Origin: Ilumatobacteraceae bacterium
GTDB lineage: Bacteria > Actinomycetota > Acidimicrobiia > Acidimicrobiales > Ilumatobacteraceae
NCBI GenBank assembly: GCA_025358075.1
Contig: JANYKU010000089.1
Coordinates: 1 to 64,000, forward strand
Length of the DNA stretch: 64,000 nt
Direction of reading: 5' to 3'
The position numbers and the translations under genes were made by a program. Of the stretch, positions 43,333 to 53,978 are shown in pieces. Below the pieces are notes generated by a model, which saw only the letters and a program-made list of their open reading frames with translations, did not search any database and had not been told where the DNA came from. The stretch's first letter is position 1. Every line of letters begins with the position of its first letter.

Positions 43333-43500
43333 CTACGCAGTGGGGCTCCAGCCGCTTTCGACCAGTTCGGCGAGCACGAAGCCGAGGCCCGCGGTCTTCA
43401 AGTTGGCGAGCACCTTGCCGGGCGGCTGCTCGCCACGCTCCCACTCCTCCCACGCGGTCTGCAGCTTGTGGAGATCCGGTGGGGGCGGGACGAACGACAT
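43333..43500 (-). CDS. 55-residue conserved-looking protein of unknown function
   Basis: ATG at 43500 to TAG at 43333 encodes a 55-residue protein rich in Trp, Glu and Pro, with an amphipathic core (LQTAWEEWERGEQPPGKVL, then NLKTAGLGFVLAELV). Its even composition and strong codon pattern, unlike the overlapping frames, mark it as real. It starts 10 bases after the membrane protein at 43511-43972 and is probably co-transcribed with it. No signal or membrane helix. I recall similar short proteins in other actinobacteria but cannot name a family. Confidence 0.65.
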   Translation of the reverse strand: MSFVPPPPDLHKLQTAWEEWERGEQPPGKVLANLKTAGLGFVLAELVESGWSPTA

Positions 43501-43510
43501 GTCGGTCAGG

Positions 43511-43972
43511 CTACCGACCGGCTCCTCGCTGTCGACGGACGGCGTTGACCCCGTTGCCGACCACTCGCCCCGCCAACCTCCCGACTTCGTTGCTACGTCC
43601 GCCTTCGGCGGACACCTTCGCCGACTTCACTCGCTCCGTGTAGCTCGTCTGCCAACACACGAAGAGGTGGACGAAGGCGATGCCGATGATGATGATCCGC
43701 GCCCCCGACTGGAGGTTGATCCACGGCTGCACGCCTGCGGCGAACTCGGCCGCGAGCACAACAGGATCGATCACCCGATGCAGCCGGCGCCTGATCACCC
43801 TGAACGCGCCGAGTGGGCCGATCGTGATGGCCGAATGGACCATGACGATCCCGCCGAGCACGGCCGGTACCAGTGGGGTCGTACTCTGCAACCCGGAGGC
43901 GACCAGTGCGCCACCCAGGATGTACTCCACCAGTTGGTGCATCCAGAACGGGCGCTTGGCGGGCAGGGACAC
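43511..43972 (-). CDS. multi-pass membrane protein of unknown function
   Basis: A 153-residue protein with three hydrophobic segments (YILGGALVASGLQ, LVPAVLGGIVMVHSAITIG and GARIIIIGIAFVHLFVCW). The basic start MSLPAKRPFW suggests an N-in orientation. The last 40 or so residues after TSYTERVKS are encoded by a REP-like palindromic repeat, so the gene's original end may have been earlier. It lies directly after the groEL terminator and reads in the same direction. No family recognised. Confidence 0.6.
   Translation of the reverse strand: MSLPAKRPFWMHQLVEYILGGALVASGLQSTTPLVPAVLGGIVMVHSAITIGPLGAFRVIRRRLHRVIDPVVLAAEFAAGVQPWINLQSGARIIIIGIAFVHLFVCWQTSYTERVKSAKVSAEGGRSNEVGRLAGRVVGNGVNAVRRQRGAGR
43581..43628. 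repeat. REP-like palindrome inside the membrane protein's C-terminal codons
   Basis: A perfect 7-bp stem with 3-base loop (GTCCGCC TTC GGCGGAC, 43597-43613) is bracketed by direct copies of CCGACTTC (43581-43588 and 43621-43628). Confidence 0.55.
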
Positions 43973-43994
43973 TGCCCGGGAGCTTATCGGGGAT

Positions 43995-44042
43995 GAAAAA
44001 ACGAAACGGCCCCGGCGGCGATTGCTCGCTGCACCGAGGCCG
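43995..44042 (-). terminator. intrinsic terminator of groES-groEL
   Basis: On the minus strand, 38 bases after the groEL stop, CGGCCTCGG pairs with CCGGGGCCG (one mismatch) and is followed by TTTCGTTTTTTC. This is the best factor-independent terminator in the window. Confidence 0.85.
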
Positions 44043-44080
44043 ATTCGTTGGGGGGTATCGGGATGTAACGCCGTGCGGCC

Positions 44081-46034
<1,954 letters not shown>

Positions 46035-46093
46035 GGGTGCGGGCCTCCGTTGGCATTGGCACTCGGGTACGGGGTGAGGGTTACGTGTCTGCG

Positions 46094-46120
46094 TTAGCAC
46101 TCGGCTACCGCGAGTGCCAA
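46094..46120 (-). promoter_or_regulatory. CIRCE element (HrcA operator) of groES-groEL
   Basis: TTAGCACTC-N9-GAGTGCCAA differs from the CIRCE consensus (TTAGCACTC-N9-GAGTGCTAA) at one base. On the minus strand TTGGCA at its far end can serve as the -35 box of groES, with the near arm at the -10 position. Confidence 0.92.
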
Positions 46121-46142
46121 TCCTAGGCGCTGGCCATGGCCG

Positions 46143-46169
46143 TTAGCAACCGGGAGGTGAGAGTGCTAA
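46143..46169 (+). promoter_or_regulatory. second CIRCE-like element, at the promoter of the paralog operon
   Basis: TTAGCAACC-N9-GAGTGCTAA keeps the exact N9 spacing and a perfect right arm, with two mismatches in the left arm. It begins 49 bases after the first CIRCE and lies 26 bases before the ATG at 46195, where a -35 region would be; CAGGAT (46181-46186) may be the -10 box. Confidence 0.7.
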
Positions 46170-46194
46170 TCACCGCCGGGCAGGATTGGCGCCG

Positions 46195-47757
46195 ATGCGC
46201 GATACTCGCGAGGTGAAGGCCTCTGGCCTGCAGGGCGATTCGCCGTCGGAGATCATCGAGATTTTCGACGGCGATCCGGATGGCTTCGATAACCGCGCCC
46301 AGAGTCACACGACCGACGACCACGGAGGCCCACGATGGATCGGGCCGGTCGCCGTGCTCGCCCTCGTCGCCGTGATCGGCTATGGGGTGGTGACCTCGAC
46401 CTCGGCGAGTAGGTCACCGAAGGTGGCCAGCGCTCCGAGCACCTCCCAAGTCCCACGAACGACGCTGCCGGCGCCGTCGACGACCTTGCCGCCACAGCCC
46501 ACCGTTCCCTTCTACGCGGCAGACCCGCCGCGCCAGTTCAAGATCCAGTACGCCGATGCTGCAATCGCCGACAGGGGCATCGGAGGCGACAGCAGGTTCC
46601 AGCTGTGGGCAACGCGGGCTTCGATTTCCACGCCGCGATCATGGTTCTCGATCACCAGCTCCCCTGGCAGTAGTGGCCTCACGGTTCAGAGCGCCTACCG
46701 ATTGAAGACCGACCGCGGCGTGTTCGCGATCTCGCATCTGCCGTCGGGACAATCGAGCGCACAGTTCTGGTCGAACTCGGACTGGCTACTTCTCACGGCG
46801 TTCGGTTTCAGTGACGACGACCTGGTGCGGCTCGCCGAGTCGGTCACCGTTGGCAGCAGCAACAACAACAGCACCAGCGGCACGTTCTTCTTCGCCGAAC
46901 CGGCCCTCGTCGCCGGCTACGAAATGATCAGCACCGTGGATCCATGGGCCGCGGTTCAAGGCCAACCCCCGGAACAGGTCTTCTACTCGGCTGCCGGTGA
47001 TCCGTTCGGTGGCTTCGGCATCAGCGTCGCGCCGCTGCGGCTCGGGGGCAACGGCGACTTCACGCTCGATCGACAGAGCGCGCTCCAGTTCCTGATCGAC
47101 AACGTGTCGCCGTTCACCGTCGACGGGCACGATGCCGTTGCCGGTGACCTCATCACCCAGCCCGGCTTCGCCCTCGCCAGTTGGTCGGCCGGCGATCACA
47201 TGGTCACGGTGTCGGGAAAGATGTCGGTGCCGCAACTGATCGCCATCGCCCAAACCGTGCACCAAGTCAGCGCCGAAGAGTGGGCGGGCATGAAGTTCCA
47301 AGCCATCCACAACACCGCAGAGACCAACAACAGCAACAACAACTCGGCGGTCAACACACCGACACCCGTGCCCGTGTCGTTGGGTACCGACGGCCTTGCC
47401 AGATCATGGACGATCCGAGCGGCCCTGGCCACGTACGGCAACATCCGCCAGATCAATTGGGAATGGAACTGGAACGACGGCAACATCTCGACGACACCAC
47501 AAGACGGCGCGCAGATCAACACCGTCGTCGATAACGACCGCACGTACGTGCTCGCCGACCTGCCCCGGGCAATCGCTGCCACGGCCGAGTTGCACGTCAC
47601 CCCGGCTGGGCTCGACCCTGTGGTGATCCCGTTCAACGACATCGATCCGTCGTCGGACCGCACCCTCGCCGCCTACGCGTTCAGCGAGCCCGGGCCGTAC
47701 ACCGCCCAGGTCGTCGGTGCCGATGGCACCGTGCTCGCCACCTGGCCGTCGTCGTGA
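46195..47757 (+). CDS. paralog A: Cys-free single-pass membrane protein of an undescribed four-member family
   Basis: About 520 residues. A short acidic cytoplasmic start (SEIIEIFDGDPDG) is followed by GGPRWIGPV and one membrane helix (AVLALVAVIGYGVVTS), a Thr/Pro/Ser linker and a large outside part. In the outside part two related-looking modules end in DDDLVRLAESV and VPQLIAIAQTVHQVS, similar in style to DUF4367-type repeats, and the last domain ends in a DGTVLATWP motif. Asn-rich stretches (SSNNNST, ETNNSNNNS) occur only in this copy. No Cys. ATG at 46195 is chosen, 8 bases after CAGGAT; a GTG at 46213 would match the paralogs' starts. Function unknown. Confidence 0.75.
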   Translation: MRDTREVKASGLQGDSPSEIIEIFDGDPDGFDNRAQSHTTDDHGGPRWIGPVAVLALVAVIGYGVVTSTSASRSPKVASAPSTSQVPRTTLPAPSTTLPPQPTVPFYAADPPRQFKIQYADAAIADRGIGGDSRFQLWATRASISTPRSWFSITSSPGSSGLTVQSAYRLKTDRGVFAISHLPSGQSSAQFWSNSDWLLLTAFGFSDDDLVRLAESVTVGSSNNNSTSGTFFFAEPALVAGYEMISTVDPWAAVQGQPPEQVFYSAAGDPFGGFGISVAPLRLGGNGDFTLDRQSALQFLIDNVSPFTVDGHDAVAGDLITQPGFALASWSAGDHMVTVSGKMSVPQLIAIAQTVHQVSAEEWAGMKFQAIHNTAETNNSNNNSAVNTPTPVPVSLGTDGLARSWTIRAALATYGNIRQINWEWNWNDGNISTTPQDGAQINTVVDNDRTYVLADLPRAIAATAELHVTPAGLDPVVIPFNDIDPSSDRTLAAYAFSEPGPYTAQVVGADGTVLATWPSS

Positions 47758-49241
47758 AGACCGAGCGCCTGCCCGAGATCATCCAGGTCATCGAGCTCAT
47801 CGACGACGACAGCGACGCGTTCGGCGACCGGCAACGCACCGGCACGAGCAACGACACCGGTGGCCCGCGGTGGATCGGGCCGGTTGCTGCGGCGGCGCTG
47901 GCCAGCCTGATCGGCTACGGCGTGATCACCTCGGCGTCGACCAACGGGGCACCGAAGACCGCATCGATCACCACGACAACCGTCGCCTCGACTCCAACGA
48001 CGCGGCCGGATCCGGCCAGCAGCGTCGTGCCGGCCGTGGCAGATGCGTACTACGCGGCCGACCCGCCGCCCGGGTTCACGGTTCAATACGCCAACGTCCA
48101 ACCGCTCGACCACCCCCCCTTCCAGGGATACGGCTACGAGCTGTGGGCCACCCCCGACGCCTCAGCGTCCTCGGGTAGGTGGTTCTCGGTGGTGACCTAC
48201 AGCGGCGCCTCCACGCTCACCGCGCCCGACGCCTATCTGCTGGTGGCCGGCCCGCTGTCGTTGGCGATCTCGCACACGGCAAGCGGACACACCATCACCC
48301 AGTTCTCCGAGAACGGGCGCATCGGCGTCACGATCACGTCGTTCGGGTGGACCGACGACGACCTGGTGCGGCTGGCAACCTCGATCCAGGCCGACGAGCA
48401 CAGCGTGGGCTTCACCGACGCATGGTTCCAATCCGACCTCGCTCTTGTCAGCAACGTGCAACCGTGGCTGGCGGTGCAGAGCATTCCCGCCGAGCAGATC
48501 AGCTACATGGCAACCAGCGACCCGGCCAACAACGTCGTCATCACCGTCGGTCACCGTTTGCAACTGGACGAAGTCGGATCGGCCGACCAACGCCAGATCG
48601 CCATGCGGTTCCTGCTCGACCCGAACGTTCCCTTCAACGTCGACGGCCAGCAGGCAGTCGCCGGCACCATCGTCGGCCAGGGCGACCGCGCCCTGGCCAC
48701 GTGGATCAGTGGCGACCACGTCATCACTGTCAGCGCAAACATGCCCGCCTCGCAACTGATCAATGTCGCCCGCACCGTGCACCAGGTCTCGGCGCGAGAG
48801 TGGGACGGCATGCGCTTCCAGGCCGAACACAACCAGGTCAGCACCTCGCGCTACGAACACGGTTCTGCACACACGCTGGCCAGCGGGTCCGACACCAACT
48901 CCGAAGTCACGATGGCGACTGCCGTCGTCGGCGGGCAGCGACAGATCAGTTGGTCGTGGGGCAGCAACGGCTTGGCCACCACGCCAACCGACGTGGCACA
49001 GATCCACACGATGGTCGACACCGATCACACCTACGTGCTGGCCGATCTGCCGCGCAACGTCTCCTCGTCAGGTTTCTTGAACGTCGTCCAGAACGGGCAT
49101 CAGTTCGTCATGCCGTTCATCGACGTCGATCCATCCGTCGACCGCACTTTTGCCGCGTTCACCGTCGCCCTACCAGGACCCTTCACCGTCGAGATCCTCG
49201 GCGCGGACGGCGCAGTCCAAGCCGTCTGGCCCAAGCCGTGA
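47754..49241 (+). CDS. paralog B of the Cys-free membrane protein family
   Basis: A 495-residue paralog starting at GTG inside the stop of paralog A (GTGA). Shared landmarks are PEIIQVIELIDDDSDAFGD, TGGPRWIGPVAAAALASLIGYGV, YYAADPPPGFTVQYA, WATPDASASSGRWFSV, FGWTDDDLVRLATS, PFNVDGQQAVAGTIVGQ, ASQLINVARTVHQVS, HTYVLADLPR and PGPFTVEILGADGAV. The cytoplasmic part is only about 40 residues, so any signalling would have to run through that acidic helix. No Cys. Confidence 0.75.
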   Translation: MKTERLPEIIQVIELIDDDSDAFGDRQRTGTSNDTGGPRWIGPVAAAALASLIGYGVITSASTNGAPKTASITTTTVASTPTTRPDPASSVVPAVADAYYAADPPPGFTVQYANVQPLDHPPFQGYGYELWATPDASASSGRWFSVVTYSGASTLTAPDAYLLVAGPLSLAISHTASGHTITQFSENGRIGVTITSFGWTDDDLVRLATSIQADEHSVGFTDAWFQSDLALVSNVQPWLAVQSIPAEQISYMATSDPANNVVITVGHRLQLDEVGSADQRQIAMRFLLDPNVPFNVDGQQAVAGTIVGQGDRALATWISGDHVITVSANMPASQLINVARTVHQVSAREWDGMRFQAEHNQVSTSRYEHGSAHTLASGSDTNSEVTMATAVVGGQRQISWSWGSNGLATTPTDVAQIHTMVDTDHTYVLADLPRNVSSSGFLNVVQNGHQFVMPFIDVDPSVDRTFAAFTVALPGPFTVEILGADGAVQAVWPKP

Positions 49242-50716
49242 GCACTGACGAATCCCTCGAGATCATCGAGATCATCGACGACGAGACCGATCCGTTCGGC
49301 GATCGTTCGCCTACGGTCGCGATCGACGACGCGGGCGGGCCCCGATGGATCGCACCGCTCGCCGTCGCCGCGCTGGTCGGCCTGATCGGTTACGGCGTGG
49401 TGACCTCGGGCGGCGGTTCGCCAAAGGCCGCACCGGTCACCAGCACCCGCACGGCGCCACCGACCACACCGGCGCCGACGACGACCAACGTCGTCGCGCC
49501 ACCGGCCTTGGCGTACTACGCAGCGCAGCCGCCGCAGGGGTACTCGGTGCGCTTCGCCCAGAGCCAGCAGTTCGCCAACGATTTCGGATTGATCGACTAT
49601 CAGTTGTGGGCCACGCCCGATGCCTCGGCGGCAATCGGATCGTGGTTCTCGGTCACCACATCACCGGGTGCCCCTGCGATGTACGCGACGGACTCGTACC
49701 GGCTGCAGGGCGGCGACCTGTCGATCGCCATGTCGCGCACGACCGACGGGCACGCGGTGGCCCAGTTCACCATTCCCGGCCACACCGGGGTGACCGTCGC
49801 CTCCTTCGGCTGGAGCGACGACAACCTGGTGCGGTTGGCGTCGTCGATGCAAGCAAATCAGTACGGATTCGCGTTCACCGACAACTGGTTCACCTCTGAC
49901 CATCAACTGATCAGCACGGCGCAACCATGGCTCGCTGTGCGCGGACTGCCGGTCGAGCAGATCGTCTACACGCCGTCCACGGATCTCAGCGACGCCGTCG
50001 TAGTCACCGTCGGTCAGTTGCCTCCTGTCGCTGCGGGACCAGCGACCGACGACCGTCAGGTCGCGCTGCGCTTCCTGCTCGACCGCAACACACCGTTCTC
50101 CGTCGACGGACATTCTGCGATCGCCGGCACCGTGATCGGGCAAAGCAACTACAGCATCGCCACCTGGCTCGACGGCGACAACATCGTCACGGTCGGCGCA
50201 ACGGTGCCGGTGTCGCAGCTGATCACGATCGCCCGATCGGTGCACCAGGTCCCCACCTCGGTGTGGGCCGGCATGCAGTACCAGGCCGATCAAGACCAAG
50301 CCGTCCAAGCGACGACCGACGAGACACCATCGCTCCCGGTCTCGTTCGGCACCGACGCCAACTCCGAGCCCTGGACGATCCAGGCGTCGGTAGCCCACCT
50401 CGGCGACCAGCAGAAGATCACATGGTCGTGGAGTGCGCAGAGCGGCGCGACGACGGCGCTCGAGATCGCCCAGATCAACACCGTGGTCGACGACAAGCGC
50501 ACGTACGTGCTCGCCGACCTTCCTCGCGCCGTCGCCGCGGCCGCCGAGCTCCATCTGCTCCGTGACGGGCTCGACCCGGTGGTCATCCCGTTCCTCGACA
50601 TCAACCCGACCCTCGACCGAACGTTCGCTGCCTTCGCCTTCACCGAATCGGGGTCATTCACCGCTCAAGTCGTTGCACCCGACGGAACGGTCCTCGCCAG
50701 CTGGCCCTCGCTGTGA
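49238..50716 (+). CDS. paralog C of the Cys-free membrane protein family
   Basis: A 492-residue paralog, GTG start in the stop of paralog B. It is closest to B: ESLEIIEIIDDETDPFGD, GGPRWIAPLAVAALVGLIGYGV, YYAAQPPQGYSVRFA, LWATPDASAAIGSWFSV, FGWSDDNLVRLASS, PFSVDGHSAIAGTVIGQ, VSQLITIARSVHQVP, RTYVLADLPRAVAA and DGTVLASWPSL. The linker is Ala/Pro/Thr-rich. No Cys. Confidence 0.75.
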   Translation: MSTDESLEIIEIIDDETDPFGDRSPTVAIDDAGGPRWIAPLAVAALVGLIGYGVVTSGGGSPKAAPVTSTRTAPPTTPAPTTTNVVAPPALAYYAAQPPQGYSVRFAQSQQFANDFGLIDYQLWATPDASAAIGSWFSVTTSPGAPAMYATDSYRLQGGDLSIAMSRTTDGHAVAQFTIPGHTGVTVASFGWSDDNLVRLASSMQANQYGFAFTDNWFTSDHQLISTAQPWLAVRGLPVEQIVYTPSTDLSDAVVVTVGQLPPVAAGPATDDRQVALRFLLDRNTPFSVDGHSAIAGTVIGQSNYSIATWLDGDNIVTVGATVPVSQLITIARSVHQVPTSVWAGMQYQADQDQAVQATTDETPSLPVSFGTDANSEPWTIQASVAHLGDQQKITWSWSAQSGATTALEIAQINTVVDDKRTYVLADLPRAVAAAAELHLLRDGLDPVVIPFLDINPTLDRTFAAFAFTESGSFTAQVVAPDGTVLASWPSL

Positions 50717-52212
50717 AGTCGGGAGCCGCACCGGAGACCCTCGAGATCATCGAGATCATCGACGACGAGGTCGAGTTCCGCAATGGTCGCTACACGACCC
50801 ACGATGCGGTCCCCGATGTCGGTCGACGCTGGGTCGGTCCCGTTGCTGCTCTCGCCCTCGTCGCTCTGATCGGCTTCGGCGTGATCACCCCGGCCAACTC
50901 GTCCGGCGCGACGGCACGACCAGTTCCGACCACACCTCCACCGTCCACCACAGTCAACTCATCGGTGGTCGACACCGTGCCCGCCGTCAACCTCATCAGC
51001 CCGCAGTTCTACGTCGCCGATCCGCCGCCGGCCGGCTTCACGATGCACTTCGCCGAAACGCTCGGCATGGGCGGCAACACCGCCGACTTCACCGACACCA
51101 CCACAGCCCAGTTGTGGGCCAGCGACGGAGCAACGGCAAACAGCGGCACGTGGTTCGTCGTCTCGCGTGGCACCCACCACGCCACCGGCCGCAACTCGTA
51201 CCGCACCCTTGCCGGTGATGTGATCGTGGTCGTCGAACACGATCCCGCCTCGGGTCAATCGCGCCTGTCGTTCACCAAGGACGGCGACAGCTTCGAGATC
51301 ACCGCGTTCGGGTGGGCCGATCGGCAACTCCTGCGTCTCGTCGATTCGATCTGGCTCGCAGATTCGAAGATCGAGTTCCAAGACCCGTTCTTCCTCAGCG
51401 ACCACAAGTTGCTGCTCGACGCCGATCCACCGACTGCGCTCTACGGACTGCCGGTCGCGTGGGTGGGCTACACCGTGGCCCTCCCGGCGTCGCTGGCCCA
51501 AAGCTTCACCGTCACCGTCTCCGGCTACCCAACTGCAAACCGCGACGTCGCCATCCGCTTCGCACTCACCGACAGTTCGCCGATCACCGTCAACGGCCTC
51601 CCCGGGATCGTCGGCCGCTCGGCTGCCGACCCCGGATTGGTGATCGTGCAATGGCGTGATGGCAACCGGCTGATCTCGCTTCGCGGCAATCTTCCCCTCG
51701 TTCCTCTCGTGGCCATTGCCCAAACCGTTCAAGCCGCACCCGACGACGCCGTGACGGAAATGGTCGATGCCGGCGCGCAGTCGATCCCGCCCGCACTCGA
51801 TGCACAACCGCACACGGTCGGCTCCGGCTGGCTCGGAGGCCCATGGATCGTGCAGGTCTCGACCGCAAGCTCCGTGGTGACGCCGGAATGGTTCGTGTGG
51901 TGGATCGGGCAGCCGGGCGGGAACTCAACGCCGTCGGAGACGCGGTTCAGCATCGCCGAACCTGGACCCAGCATCGAGACGCTCGTCGAGCAAGGAAGGA
52001 CGTATGTGCTGGCCAAGGTGCCGCGTTCGATGACCGGGGCGACGCTGCACGTCCATCGCAACGGTCAGCCATCGGTGGAGCTTTCACTGCTCGACGTCGA
52101 TCCCGGCCTCAACGATGAGTTCGCCGCGTACGCGTTCGCCGAACCCGTTCCGTTCACCGCCCAGATCGTCGACGCCACCGGACAGACCATCGCGAACTGG
52201 CCGTTGACCTGA
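50713..52212 (+). CDS. paralog D, most diverged of the Cys-free membrane protein family
   Basis: A 499-residue paralog, GTG start in the stop of paralog C. It keeps TLEIIEIIDDEVEF, RRWVGPVAALALVALIGFGV, FYVADPPPAGFTMHFA, FGWADRQLLRLVDS, PITVNGLPGIVGR, LVPLVAIAQTVQ, RTYVLAKVPRSM and PFTAQIVDATGQ, but has lost several charged positions (DDDLVRLA became DRQLLRLV) and has its own C-terminal insertions. It ends the operon; no clear terminator lies in the 8-base gap before the convergent maf gene. Confidence 0.72.
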   Translation: MKSGAAPETLEIIEIIDDEVEFRNGRYTTHDAVPDVGRRWVGPVAALALVALIGFGVITPANSSGATARPVPTTPPPSTTVNSSVVDTVPAVNLISPQFYVADPPPAGFTMHFAETLGMGGNTADFTDTTTAQLWASDGATANSGTWFVVSRGTHHATGRNSYRTLAGDVIVVVEHDPASGQSRLSFTKDGDSFEITAFGWADRQLLRLVDSIWLADSKIEFQDPFFLSDHKLLLDADPPTALYGLPVAWVGYTVALPASLAQSFTVTVSGYPTANRDVAIRFALTDSSPITVNGLPGIVGRSAADPGLVIVQWRDGNRLISLRGNLPLVPLVAIAQTVQAAPDDAVTEMVDAGAQSIPPALDAQPHTVGSGWLGGPWIVQVSTASSVVTPEWFVWWIGQPGGNSTPSETRFSIAEPGPSIETLVEQGRTYVLAKVPRSMTGATLHVHRNGQPSVELSLLDVDPGLNDEFAAYAFAEPVPFTAQIVDATGQTIANWPLT

Positions 52213-52220
52213 CGTCGACG

Positions 52221-52799
52221 TCAGCCGGCCAATCGCAAGAAGTCGATCCCACAGCGTTGGGCGAGCTCGATCACGACGTGCAACGGCAATCCGATCACGT
52301 TGCTGACGCTGCCGCGAACGAGTTGTACCAGTGCTCCGCCGGCACCTTGCAGCGCGTACGAACCTGCCTTGCCCATCGGCTCGCCCGTAGCGACGTACCA
52401 ATCGAGCGTGACGTCGTCGAGATCGACGAACGTCACCAAGGTCGTGCAGACCTCGGCGACCTCGAGATCACCGAGCCGCACGGCGACGCCGGTGTGCACC
52501 TTGTGCGTGCGCGCCGACAGACGACGCAACATCGACGCCGCATCACGCGCATCCAGGGGCTTGCCGAGGATCTCGCCGCCGAGCTCGACCGTCGTGTCCG
52601 CGGCGATGACCAGTTCGTCCGCGGTTGCAATCACCGCGGCAGCCTTGGCAAATGCCAGCCGCCGCACGTACTCCGTTGGGGTTTCGTCACCGGTCGGCGT
52701 CTCGTCGATGTCGGGCACGCGCACCGAGAAGGGCACGCCGATCTGCGTCAGCAGCTCGTGACGGCGCGGCGAGCCAGAAGCAAGGACGACCGCGGTCAT
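52221..52799 (-). CDS. maf: Maf-family nucleotide pyrophosphatase
   Basis: A 192-residue Maf protein with VVLASGSPRRHELL, AADTTVELGGEILGKP (catalytic Asp) and GKAGSYALQGAGGALV. Such enzymes hydrolyse dTTP, UTP or modified nucleotides and are linked to septum formation. ATG at 52799 overlaps the dusB stop. Confidence 0.93.
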   Translation of the reverse strand: MTAVVLASGSPRRHELLTQIGVPFSVRVPDIDETPTGDETPTEYVRRLAFAKAAAVIATADELVIAADTTVELGGEILGKPLDARDAASMLRRLSARTHKVHTGVAVRLGDLEVAEVCTTLVTFVDLDDVTLDWYVATGEPMGKAGSYALQGAGGALVQLVRGSVSNVIGLPLHVVIELAQRCGIDFLRLAG

Positions 52800-53917
52800 C
52801 CGCCGCTGAGCGCCATCACGTGGCCATCGTCCGGCACGGTGAGATCGTCGAGATGATCGAGGTAGCCCTCGGGGAGGGCAACACGAATCGGACCGTTCGT
52901 GTGACCGCGTCGGATCCGCTCGCCACCCTCGACCAGGGCAACGGCCGGGTCCAGCGCGGCGATCAAGTCGTCGAGCTCGGCGAGCGTGCAGATGTTGGCG
53001 AAGCGCCGGCGGACCTCGCCACCCACTGGATACCCGGTGAGGTACCACGAGGTGTGCTTGCGGAAGTCGCGCATCGCCAACTCCTCGCCGAGATGGCCTG
53101 CCAGTAGGTGAGCATGACGAGCCATCACCGCGCAGGCCTCGCCGAGCAACGGTGAAGCAGGCACCGGCCGACCGTTCATCGCTTCGACCAGATCTCGGAA
53201 CAACCATGGCCGACCGAGGCAGCCACGACCGATGACAACCCCGTCGCACCCGGTGGCGCGCATCATCGCCACAGCATCGGAGGCCTCCCAGATGTCGCCG
53301 TTTCCGAGAACGGGGATCTCTGGCACGGCCGACTTCAACTCGCCGATCGCGTTCCAGTCGGCGGTGCCGGCGTAGTGCTGCTCGGCAGTGCGGGCGTGAA
53401 GTGCGATCGCGGCGATGCCCTCGTCGACCGCGATGCGACCGGTGTCGATGTAGGTCAGCAACGATTCGAACAACCCTTTGCGGAACTTGATCGTGACCGG
53501 CACACCGAAAGGCGACGCGGCATCCACCGCGCCACGCAGGATCGCCCGCAGCAAGTTGGGCTTGGCGGGCACCGCCGCGCCGCCACCCTTGCGGGTGACC
53601 TTCGCCGCCGGGCAGCCGAAGTTGATGTCGATGTGATCGATCCGGTCCGCATCGCAGAGCCTGCGGATCGCTTCGCTGAGCATGACCGGATCGCTGCCGT
53701 AGATCTGCAGGCTGCGCGGTTGCTCGTCGGCACCGAAGGTCATCATTCGCTCGGTCTTGGCGTTACCGTGCACGACGGCCGTGGCCATGACCATCTCGTT
53801 GACGTAGATCAGCCCCGGGGCGAACTCGCGGCACATCGAACGGAATGGCGCGTTGGTGACACCGGCCATCGGCGCCAACACAACGGGCGCCACAGGGGTG
53901 AATGATCCGATCCTCAC
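52796..53917 (-). CDS. dusB: tRNA-dihydrouridine synthase (DusB type)
   Basis: A 373-residue FMN enzyme: PVVLAPMAGVTNAPFR, YVNEMVMATA, HIDINFGCPAAKVTRKGGG (catalytic Cys), ALHARTAEQHYAG and VIGRGCLGRPWLF. It reduces uridines in the tRNA D-loop. GTG at 53917 gives the RIGSFTPVAPVVLAPMAG beginning expected for the family; longer frames have no supporting similarity. It follows tsaD by 61 bases on the same strand. Confidence 0.93.
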   Translation of the reverse strand: MRIGSFTPVAPVVLAPMAGVTNAPFRSMCREFAPGLIYVNEMVMATAVVHGNAKTERMMTFGADEQPRSLQIYGSDPVMLSEAIRRLCDADRIDHIDINFGCPAAKVTRKGGGAAVPAKPNLLRAILRGAVDAASPFGVPVTIKFRKGLFESLLTYIDTGRIAVDEGIAAIALHARTAEQHYAGTADWNAIGELKSAVPEIPVLGNGDIWEASDAVAMMRATGCDGVVIGRGCLGRPWLFRDLVEAMNGRPVPASPLLGEACAVMARHAHLLAGHLGEELAMRDFRKHTSWYLTGYPVGGEVRRRFANICTLAELDDLIAALDPAVALVEGGERIRRGHTNGPIRVALPEGYLDHLDDLTVPDDGHVMALSGG

Positions 53918-53978
53918 GCGGGCAAGGCTACGAGCGTTTGCGAGCTCCGGCCCCGACGCCCCGCGTTCCCTGATCGTC

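Noticed and set aside
43235-43453. 72-codon frame overlapping the 55-residue gene
   Set aside because: Arg-rich out-of-frame reading; the 55-residue frame has the more natural composition.
46056-46082. Possible third CIRCE site (TTGGCACTC) in the groES leader
   Set aside because: Only the left half-site is recognisable; the partner arm matches at 3 of 9 positions.
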